From: Streptomyces sp. JJ38 | GTDB taxonomy: Bacteria > Actinomycetota > Actinomycetes > Streptomycetales > Streptomycetaceae | Length of the DNA stretch: 64,000 nucleotides | NCBI RefSeq assembly: GCF_019303475.1 | Contig: NZ_JABLSI010000006.1 | Coordinates: 1,473 to 65,472, forward strand | Direction: 5' to 3' | Part shown: in pieces, positions 58,170 to 64,000 of the stretch | Layout: the number at the start of each line of letters is the position of its first letter | Position numbering within the stretch: position 1 is the stretch's first letter | Translations under genes and position numbers: made by a program | Notes under the pieces: model-generated | Told to the model about the DNA's origin: nothing | The model's database searches: none | Seen by the model: the letters and a program-made list of their open reading frames with translations, nothing else

Positions 58170-58583
58170 ATGGGCCATGGAGTCGCCAACCCCGCCAACA
58201 CCGCCGAGGGCACCGAGAGCGCCGAGTACACCGGGAACGCCGGGGACGCCGCCGCGAGCGCCCGCCTGGACGCCGAGAGCGCCGCCAAGGTCGCGGAGAC
58301 GCTCCAGGCCCTCGCCACCCCCTCCCGGCTGCTGATCCTCGCCCGCCTCCGGGAGGGCCCCTGCGCCGCGACCGAGCTGGCGACGGCCGTCGGCATGGAG
58401 CAGTCCGCCTGCTCCCACCAGCTGCGCCTCCTACGCAACCTCGGCCTCGTGACCGGGACCCGCAACGGTCGCTCGGTCGTCTACGCGCTCCACGACAACC
58501 ACGTCGCCGCGCTCCTCGACCAGGCCGTCTACCACGTCGAGCACCTCCGCCTCGGCCTGCCCGACCCGCCCGGGCGGGGCTGA
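58170..58583 (+). CDS. Zinc/cobalt-sensing ArsR repressor (CzrA/NmtR-like)
   Basis: The 137-residue protein has an N-terminal acidic tail, the winged helix ATELATAVGMEQSACSHQL, and the alpha-5 metal site pattern D-x-H-x10-H-x2-H (DNH...YHVEH) that binds zinc in SmtB and CzrA. It probably represses the divergent P1B-4 ATPase until metal is in excess. Confidence 0.9.
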   Translation: MGHGVANPANTAEGTESAEYTGNAGDAAASARLDAESAAKVAETLQALATPSRLLILARLREGPCAATELATAVGMEQSACSHQLRLLRNLGLVTGTRNGRSVVYALHDNHVAALLDQAVYHVEHLRLGLPDPPGRG

Positions 58584-58606
58584 CTCGGGCCGCCGCACAT
58601 GAATTC

Positions 58607-58616
58607 GACACGTGTC
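58607..58616. promoter_or_regulatory. ArsR operator candidate
   Basis: The perfect palindrome GACACGTGTC, flanked by TTC and AAAA, lies 12 bases before the second ArsR start. It probably serves autoregulation. Confidence 0.55.
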
Positions 58617-58627
58617 AAAATGGGCGC

Positions 58628-58993
58628 ATGACCAAGGCGAAGACAGCACCGGCCCCCGCACCGGCCCAGGACGTCGTCCCCTGCTGCCCCCCGCTGAGCG
58701 AGCGCCCACTGACCGCCGAGGAGGCCGAGGCGACGGCCGCGATGTTCAAGGCCCTCGGGGACCCGGTCAGGCTGCGCCTTTTCTCCCTCATCGCCTCACA
58801 CGAGGGCGGGGAGGCCTGCGTCTGCGACATCTCCGACGTCGGCGTCTCCCAGCCGACCATCAGCCACCACCTCAGGAAGCTGCGCGAGGCCGGGCTGCTG
58901 ACCTCCGAGCGGCGCGGCACCTGGGTCTACTACCGGGTGGCCCCCTCCGTCCTCGCCGCCATGTCCGGCACGCTGGCTCCCGGCACCCGCTGA
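58628..58993 (+). CDS. ArsR-type arsenic/antimony repressor
   Basis: The 121-residue repressor has the arsenic-binding type helix ACVCDISDVGVSQPTISHHL, with the Cys-x-Cys of ArsR proteins, plus a CC pair near residue 19. No arsB, arsC or other arsenic gene is adjacent, so its target is elsewhere or is the downstream potassium-channel gene. The last codons and the stop are part of an 18-bp tandem repeat. Confidence 0.85.
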   Translation: MTKAKTAPAPAPAQDVVPCCPPLSERPLTAEEAEATAAMFKALGDPVRLRLFSLIASHEGGEACVCDISDVGVSQPTISHHLRKLREAGLLTSERRGTWVYYRVAPSVLAAMSGTLAPGTR

Positions 58994-59029
58994 GGCCCCG
59001 GCACCCGCTGAGGCCCCGGCACCCGCTGA
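58979..59029. repeat. Three-copy 18-bp repeat spanning the ArsR stop codon
   Basis: CCCGGCACCCGCTGAGGC repeats at 58979, 58997 and 59015 (the last incomplete), so the final codons PGTR-stop recur in frame. It probably arose by slippage. Confidence 0.85.
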
Positions 59030-59164
59030 CGTCCCGGCGCCACCCCCGCCCCGCGCGGCGAGAAACACGTCACACGGCCCACGCCGCCTCCGTCCCCCTG
59101 CCGTAGCATGCGGGTCCGTCCGACGTGTCCGCCCCGCCGAGGGCCGCCCAGCTCAGGAGTGCAG

Positions 59165-60223
59165 GTGCCCGCCTTCATCGCCAGACTCATCTTCACCCTG
59201 CGCTCGCGGGTGCGGGGCTGGCGGGCCGCCCTCGCCGTCGCGCTGTTCGTCTTCCTCACGAGCTGGCTCGCCATGTGGCTCGTCGAGCCCGAGTCCAACG
59301 GGCTGACCGACCCGGGCACCTACTGGTGGTACTTCCTCATCACCGCCTCGACCGTCGGCTACGGCGACTACTTCCCCGAGACCGTGCTCGGGCGGCTCGT
59401 CGCCACCTACGTCATCATCGGCGGGATCGTCACCCTGACCATCCTGTTCACGGAGCTGGCGACGCACATCCAGTCGCTGCGGAGCAAGCGCTTGAAAGGC
59501 ATGGTGGACGTGGACCTCAGCGACCACATCGTCCTGCTCGGCTACACCCCCGGCCGCACCGAACGGCTCGTGGACCAACTCCACCTGGAGGACGCCCACG
59601 ACCTCGTCCTGTGCGCGTGGGAGGACACCCCCGAGCACCCGATGCCCGAACGGGACGGCGTCCGCTTCGTCCGGGGCGACCTCGCCCAGCTCGACGTGCT
59701 GCGCCGGGCCGGCGTCGAGCGCGCCCGCACCGTCGTCGTCGACGCGCGGGACGACAACGAGGCACTCGTCCTCGCGCTCAGCATCGACCACCTGCGGCCC
59801 GACGTCCATCTGGTCGTCGCCCTGCGGGACATGGACCACTGCGAGCGGCTCCGCTACGTCAACTCCAAGGCCCAGTGCGTGCAGTGGCACATGCCCAACC
59901 TGCTCAAGGAGGAGGCGCTCGACCCGGGCATCACCGAGGTCTACAGCGAGCTGATGGACAGCGCGGGCTGCGGCAACACCTACTCCGTCCGCCTGGCCGA
60001 CGGGCAGGGCGGCCGTACCTTCGGCGACTGGCAGGCCCACTTCGGCCGCCGGTTCGCCGCCACCGTCATCGCCGTCCGGCAGGACGGCCGCATGGCCGTC
60101 AGCCCGCCCTGGGCCGAGCCGGTCCACGCCGGCTCCGTCCTCTACTACGTCTCCCAGAAGCGCGTCGACGCCACCGAGCTCGCCCCCGACACCCCGACCA
60201 CCCCCGCCCAGCGCACCGCCTGA
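59165..60223 (+). CDS. Two-TM potassium channel with RCK (TrkA-N) domain
   Basis: The 352-residue protein has two membrane helices (ALAVALFVFLTSWLAMWLV and VATYVIIGGIVTLTILFT) and the selectivity filter TVGYGD between them. A cytoplasmic TrkA-N domain (HIVLLGYTPGRTERLVDQL) and a C-terminal part follow. It is an MthK-like K+ channel gated by the RCK domain. The GTG at 59165 has AGGAG five bases upstream; the longer ATG start is less likely. Confidence 0.9.
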   Translation: MPAFIARLIFTLRSRVRGWRAALAVALFVFLTSWLAMWLVEPESNGLTDPGTYWWYFLITASTVGYGDYFPETVLGRLVATYVIIGGIVTLTILFTELATHIQSLRSKRLKGMVDVDLSDHIVLLGYTPGRTERLVDQLHLEDAHDLVLCAWEDTPEHPMPERDGVRFVRGDLAQLDVLRRAGVERARTVVVDARDDNEALVLALSIDHLRPDVHLVVALRDMDHCERLRYVNSKAQCVQWHMPNLLKEEALDPGITEVYSELMDSAGCGNTYSVRLADGQGGRTFGDWQAHFGRRFAATVIAVRQDGRMAVSPPWAEPVHAGSVLYYVSQKRVDATELAPDTPTTPAQRTA

Positions 60224-60251
60224 GCCCGCCCGATGCCGCCGGGCCGGGCTG

Positions 60252-62312
60252 TCACGCCCGCCGGTCGGCGGCCCGCCGCACCTGGAGGTCGGTCAGCCGG
60301 CTGACGACGGCGATGAACAAGGCGGCGCCGGGGATGCACAGAAGGTTCAGGAAGGCGCCCCAGCGGGTGGCCGTGAGCATCCGGTCGAAGTCGATGACGC
60401 CGTTCTCGCGCTCGGCGGCGCCCTCCAGCACGCCGGGGAGCAGGAAGAGGACGCAGAGGGCGACGCCGCAGACGACGGTGAACGTCCACCACACGGCCAG
60501 GAGGCCGTGCCCGGGTTGCCGTTGGCCGGGCCGGGCCCGCTCGCGGCTCGGTATCGACGCGTCCCAGATGTCGAAGGTGACCTTCCCCGGGATGATCCAC
60601 CCGGCGACCGGGATGAACCAGCTCCCCACCGCCATCCCGGGCGGGTACCGGTGCCCGCCCGGGGCGAACACCTCCGCGTTGGAGCGCACCCGCCAGAACC
60701 AGCACAGCGTCGGAACGCCCACCGCGAGGCCCACCAGCGCCTCCACGGTGGACAGCGTGCTGGCGTCCGCCACCAGCCGGTCGACGTCGGTCCACAGCGC
60801 GAAGTCCGCCTGGGCCCAGGCGTCGATCTCCTCGGCGAAGCCGAGGTGCACCACGACCGCGACGCACTTGAACACGATGTAGAAGCCGTAGAGCCAGTAC
60901 AGCACGACGGCCAGACCCTCCGGGGAGCGCAGCGCGGCCTGGTGGGCACCCCAGGGGGACGAGGGCTGCCCCGCCCGTCCGTCCGCAGCGCCCGGAGGCA
61001 CGGCGAAGCGGCGCGGCGCGGACGGTATCGGCTCCCTGCGGACATAGTGCGGACGGCTCGGTCGGGGAGCCGTGGAACGTCCGGCGGGCCCCCGCCCGGG
61101 CGGGGGGCCGGGTGCGGGCGGACGCGGGGGCACGCGCGGCGCGGACGCCGACGCCGCGGTGACCGTCGGAGCCTGCGCGAGCCCGCCGGCAGACGGCGGC
61201 GGAGACGGGGCGGCGGGCGCGGGCGGCCGGGCCCGGCCGACAGGACCGGCTCCGGCCCTCCGGGCGTCACCGTCACCGCCGGACGCGCCCGCCGCGTGGT
61301 CGTCGCCACCAAAGGCGCCCGCGGACCTGCCCCCGTCACCGGAGGCGCCCGCACCGCCGCCCTCGCCCTCCCGGCGCCACTCCCCCTGGGCGATCGCACG
61401 GCCCGATATGCGCGCCACTTCGGCGAGTGCGCGCGCGGGCAGCCAGGGGTCCCCGCCCGGTGGCCCGGCACCCTCGGCCGACCCGTCGGCGTACGCGCCC
61501 AGCCGCTCGGCCAGGGCGGATGCGTCCGGACGCTCGGCGGGGTCCTTGGCCAGGCACGCCGCGACGGTGTCCCGCAACTCGGCGGGCACGCGGCCCAGGT
61601 CCGGGTCCCGCTGGACCACGGCGAACATCAGCGCGTGGTGGTTGCCGGTGTCCTCCACCGGAAAGGGCAGTTCGCCGGTGGTCGCGAAGACCAGCACGCC
61701 GCCGAGGCCGAAGATGTCACTGGCCGCCGAGAGGGAGCGGCCCAGCACCTGCTCCGGCGACATGTACCCCGGAGACCCCACGGACGCGCCGGTGCGGGTC
61801 AGCCCGCCGTCGGTCGAGACGTCCACGAGCCGCGCCACCCCGAAGTCGATGAGCCGCGGCCCCTCGACGGTGAGCAGGATGTTCGACGGCTTGACATCGC
61901 GGTGTACCAGCCCGGCCGCGTGCACCGCCCGCAGGGCCCGGGCGAGCCCTGCGGCGAGGGCGCCCGCGCTCCGGGCGGGCAGCGGCCCCTGCGTGGCGAC
62001 CAGCCGCTGCACCGACAGACCGGGCACGAACTCGGTGGCCACCCAGGGCCGTTGCCCGCCCTCCCCGGGCTCCGAGTCCACGACCTGGGCAATGCCCTCG
62101 GCACGCACCATGCTCGCCGTCTCGATCTCCCGCGCGAACCGGGCCCGGAACCCGGGCTCGTCGGCGTAGCCGTGCCGGATGGACTTCAGGGCGACCCGCT
62201 CGCCCCGGCCGCCCTCCGCGAGGAACACCGTCCCCATGCCACCCTCGCCCAGCCGCGCCAGCAGCCGGTACGGCCCGATGCGACCAGGATCCGTCCGCTC
62301 CAACGGCCACAC
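60252..62312 (-). CDS. Serine/threonine protein kinase with C-terminal DUF4328 membrane domain
   Basis: The 686-residue protein has a Hanks kinase domain (LGEGGMGTVFLAEG, VALKSI, HRDVKPSNILL, IDFGVARL), a long Ala/Pro/Gly-rich linker of about 150 residues, and a DUF4328 domain with four membrane helices, such as YWLYGFYIVFKCVAVVV and NLLCIPGAALFIAVV. It is a membrane signalling kinase. The GTG at 62312 follows GGGGGAGA. The ligand is unknown. Confidence 0.93.
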   Translation of the reverse strand: MWPLERTDPGRIGPYRLLARLGEGGMGTVFLAEGGRGERVALKSIRHGYADEPGFRARFAREIETASMVRAEGIAQVVDSEPGEGGQRPWVATEFVPGLSVQRLVATQGPLPARSAGALAAGLARALRAVHAAGLVHRDVKPSNILLTVEGPRLIDFGVARLVDVSTDGGLTRTGASVGSPGYMSPEQVLGRSLSAASDIFGLGGVLVFATTGELPFPVEDTGNHHALMFAVVQRDPDLGRVPAELRDTVAACLAKDPAERPDASALAERLGAYADGSAEGAGPPGGDPWLPARALAEVARISGRAIAQGEWRREGEGGGAGASGDGGRSAGAFGGDDHAAGASGGDGDARRAGAGPVGRARPPAPAAPSPPPSAGGLAQAPTVTAASASAPRVPPRPPAPGPPPGRGPAGRSTAPRPSRPHYVRREPIPSAPRRFAVPPGAADGRAGQPSSPWGAHQAALRSPEGLAVVLYWLYGFYIVFKCVAVVVHLGFAEEIDAWAQADFALWTDVDRLVADASTLSTVEALVGLAVGVPTLCWFWRVRSNAEVFAPGGHRYPPGMAVGSWFIPVAGWIIPGKVTFDIWDASIPSRERARPGQRQPGHGLLAVWWTFTVVCGVALCVLFLLPGVLEGAAERENGVIDFDRMLTATRWGAFLNLLCIPGAALFIAVVSRLTDLQVRRAADRRA

Positions 62313-62412
62313 GTGCGATCTCCCCCTGCCATCCCCGCCGTTCAGTGATCGCGAGCGTAGTACGCCCGGCCCGGAGCGGCCCAGCGCACAGCACGCCGCC
62401 CGCCCCGCCGCC

Positions 62413-62535
62413 GTGCGGGGCGTCGTCCTCGTCCGCGACTCCCGGCAGCCGGACGGCGCGGTCCTGGACCTTTCCGCCGACGCGTTCCCCGCGTTCGTGG
62501 CGGGCGTCAAGGCCGGGGCGCTCGGAGCCGTCTGA
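62413..62535 (+). pseudogene. DUF397 C-terminal fragment
   Basis: The plus strand encodes LVRDSRQPDGAVLDLSADAF and then PAFVAGVK before a stop, the typical end of DUF397 proteins (VRDSK.P.GP.L.F....W..FV..V). The N-terminal half with the conserved Trp-Lys-Ser-Ser-Tyr region is missing, and no start codon precedes it. In Streptomyces such proteins pair with an XRE regulator, also absent here. It lies beside the boundary of the lower-GC segment. Confidence 0.7.
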
Positions 62536-62556
62536 CCGCGGGCGGGCGCTGCGGCC

Positions 62557-62637
62557 CTACCGGGGGCCGCTGTCCGGGGTGTGGCGGAAGGCGGCGAGGA
62601 AGGTGACCACGGTGCCGGCCACGGCCCAGGCTGTCGT
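62557..62637 (-). pseudogene. GC-rich fragment directly behind the serine hydrolase stop
   Basis: The minus strand reads 27 codons, ending at TAG, with nearly all third positions G or C. It contains AWAVAGTVVTFLAAF and the end HTPDSGPR, a membrane helix with a polar tail as at the end of MFS transporters. It is in frame with the serine hydrolase upstream, separated only by its TGA, while codon use changes sharply there. It is probably the tail of a gene cut by the insertion. Confidence 0.4.
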
Positions 62638-63486
62638 TCACGGTTGATGCACCGTTTTCACGTAAGCGGCTGCGAGTTGGTCGGTTTTCTTGGCGGATCC
62701 GCTCAGACGGTGGATGAAGATCCATTCCCCGCCGGGGAAGGCACCGGCGAAGGCGGAGGCGTGGCGGGTGGCACCGTTGTGCCAGAGCAGCTTGTCGTCT
62801 CGTTGCCACGTGGGTGCCGGCTCTCCGAGTGCTTTGTCCACGATCAGTTGGGTGAGCAGAGACGCTGTGGCGGCGGGGGTGGCCCACATGCCGCCGGCGG
62901 GCAGGATGGCCCCGTCCAGCGTCCACGTGTTGCGGCTCCGTCCCAGGAAACCTCTGGCTGTCAAGACGCGGCTGCCTGGGGGCGGGTGGGCGGCAAAGCT
63001 GTCGGCAAGTCTCAGAGGTGCCAGGACGTGCTCCCGCGCGAGGGCTTCGTAAGGCTGATGGTCGGCGGCGGCCAAGGCAGCCCCGAGGAGGGCATAGCCA
63101 AGGTTGGAGTACTCGGGGCGGCTTCCTGGCTGGTGGGTGAGGAGGGTATCGAGACAGGAAAGAAGGCCGTGCATCGCTTCTTCGGTGAAAGAGCGGTACG
63201 GGTCGCGCAGCGACACGGTGCCGGGAGGAAGCCGGGGAAGGCCAGAGGTGTGGTCCAGCAGATGGCGCAGGGTGACTCCGGTCGCCGGTGCCTGCGTGAG
63301 CCAGCGGTCCAACGGATCGTCCAGGGACAGTCTCCCCTTGGCGGCCAGCTGCATCGCCGCAGTCCCGGTGACAACCTTGGTCAGGGAGCCGATCTCGACA
63401 AAAGCGTCCGGGTCGTGTCCACCTGTGGTGCGTGATGCCGCTATCCCCGCGCTCGAGATGATGCAGGTGGGCGTGCTGCGTTTCAC
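62638..63486 (-). CDS. Serine hydrolase (class C beta-lactamase-like)
   Basis: The 282-residue protein has the penicillin-binding-protein fold motifs: Ser34-Leu-Thr-Lys37 in EIGSLTKVVTG, Tyr126-Ser-Asn in YSNLGYALLG, and a late GGEWIFIHRL in place of a clear KTG. No signal peptide is seen. The family includes esterases, peptidases and beta-lactamases. Codon third positions are noticeably less GC-rich than elsewhere in the window. The GTG start (AAGGA upstream) overlaps the stop of the small membrane-protein gene before it. Confidence 0.85.
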   Translation of the reverse strand: MKRSTPTCIISSAGIAASRTTGGHDPDAFVEIGSLTKVVTGTAAMQLAAKGRLSLDDPLDRWLTQAPATGVTLRHLLDHTSGLPRLPPGTVSLRDPYRSFTEEAMHGLLSCLDTLLTHQPGSRPEYSNLGYALLGAALAAADHQPYEALAREHVLAPLRLADSFAAHPPPGSRVLTARGFLGRSRNTWTLDGAILPAGGMWATPAATASLLTQLIVDKALGEPAPTWQRDDKLLWHNGATRHASAFAGAFPGGEWIFIHRLSGSAKKTDQLAAAYVKTVHQP

Positions 63487-63731
63487 CGTTCGTCCTTCAC
63501 CAGCCTCTTCCTGGCCAAGGGATACGCGAGGAGGTATCCGGCGGCCACACAAGCGGCGGCACTCGCAGCCCACCACAGAGTGGCCTGTGTGGTGGGCTGC
63601 GCGAAGAAGCGCACGAGGGAAGCGGAAACGAGGCCGGCCAGGACAACGGCGAGCAGGCACGACGTCAGGTAGGCACGTCGCGTCTTGACTTGGCCTGGGA
63701 GGAACTGGGCAAGGAACTCGGCTAACACCAT
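63483..63731 (-). CDS. Small two-helix membrane protein with a TTA codon
   Basis: The 82-residue protein has two membrane helices (LTSCLLAVVLAGLVSASLV and LWWAASAAACVAAGYLLAYPLA). It overlaps the genes on both sides (GTGA with the hydrolase; its ATG overlaps the upstream TGA), so all three are co-translated. The third codon is TTA, read only by the bldA tRNA in Streptomyces. The family is unknown. Confidence 0.65.
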   Translation of the reverse strand: MVLAEFLAQFLPGQVKTRRAYLTSCLLAVVLAGLVSASLVRFFAQPTTQATLWWAASAAACVAAGYLLAYPLARKRLVKDER

Positions 63732-63982
63732 CACGTAGGCGACTCCTCTTCCTGACGGCGCGTCGGTAGGGCCGCTGCTGAGGGTGGCTTCGGCCCAGCG
63801 CCGATCAGGCTAGCGGCTTCCGCTGGGCGTTTGGACCAGCGCGCGTAGGTCCGGCGGGCGGCCCTCAGAGCCTGGTCGAGCCCTTTGCTGAGGAAGATGA
63901 GGTCGCAGGCCACCATGGTGAGGGCGAAGCTGGTCAGTCCCATCAGCAGCGCGATAGAGAGGTGGAAGCCGATCGAGGTCAC
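63731..63982 (-). CDS. Small membrane protein, possibly truncated at the window edge
   Basis: The 83-residue reading has a membrane helix (LSIALLMGLTSFALTMVACDLIF) followed by a basic segment and a polar tail (TRRQEEESPT). A GTG at 63982 is the only start inside the window, but the frame continues to the edge, so the real start may be outside. It overlaps the next small membrane-protein gene and forms the head of the serine hydrolase operon as seen here. Confidence 0.55.
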   Translation of the reverse strand: MTSIGFHLSIALLMGLTSFALTMVACDLIFLSKGLDQALRAARRTYARWSKRPAEAASLIGAGPKPPSAAALPTRRQEEESPT

Positions 63983-64000
63983 CGCGGCCCAGGGGCGCAG

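Overview
The window is from a Streptomyces chromosome or a close relative. Base composition is very high in GC, codon third positions are almost all G or C, and starts are often GTG or TTG behind GGAGG-type ribosome sites. It carries a two-domain geosmin synthase, DrrAB-type exporters, many LysR, TetR, MerR, ArsR and AraC regulators, a large LuxR (LAL) regulator and a protein kinase with a DUF4328 tail. About 60 genes are supported, with one tRNA and several broken remnants.

Layout. 0-8.4 kb: the end of an Fe-S oxidoreductase, an RsbW-like ATPase, a Yip1 membrane protein, a secreted SGNH hydrolase with a ricin-type lectin tail, a GNAT enzyme, geosmin synthase, dCTP deaminase and a tiny CxxC protein. 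8.67-13.6 kb: tRNA-Gly(CCC), then a 4.8-kb segment ending in a second copy of the tRNA 3' half. This segment (a quinone-oxidoreductase-like enzyme, a GlxA-type regulator, an RHS remnant and an acetolactate-synthase-like enzyme) looks like an old tRNA-targeted insertion. 13.7-20.6 kb: a LysR/SDR/beta-hydroxyacid dehydrogenase operon, a TetR-controlled oxidoreductase, and a class F sortase with a surface protein.

20.6-25 kb: a tightly coupled four-gene operon (FAD oxidoreductase, NodU/CmcH carbamoyltransferase, SRPBCC protein, histidine phosphatase) that looks biosynthetic, with a possible 23-residue peptide gene in its leader. 25-36 kb: a membrane beta-propeller-like protein, a CmtR-type metal sensor with a cation diffusion facilitator, a ribbon-helix-helix regulator with repeat arrays upstream of a DUF4097-DrrAB operon, a SulP transporter opposite a MerR regulator, and release factor 3. 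36-46 kb: spermidine synthase-like protein, glutamate decarboxylase, a Cyt-type pore-forming toxin homologue, an amine oxidase, HtpX/PspAB stress genes and the LAL regulator with three palindromes at exact 23-bp spacing upstream.

46-60 kb is rich in ion and metal handling: a secreted subtilase, a FhuF-like 2Fe-2S protein, two His-rich envelope proteins, a Trk/Ktr potassium system, CopA with two CsoR-like operators, a P1B-4 ATPase with a CzrA-like ArsR repressor, an arsenic-type ArsR and a 2TM potassium channel. 60-64 kb: the protein kinase, a DUF397 fragment, and at about 62,640 an abrupt change into a lower-GC cassette (serine hydrolase and two small membrane proteins, one with a TTA codon) that runs off the window.
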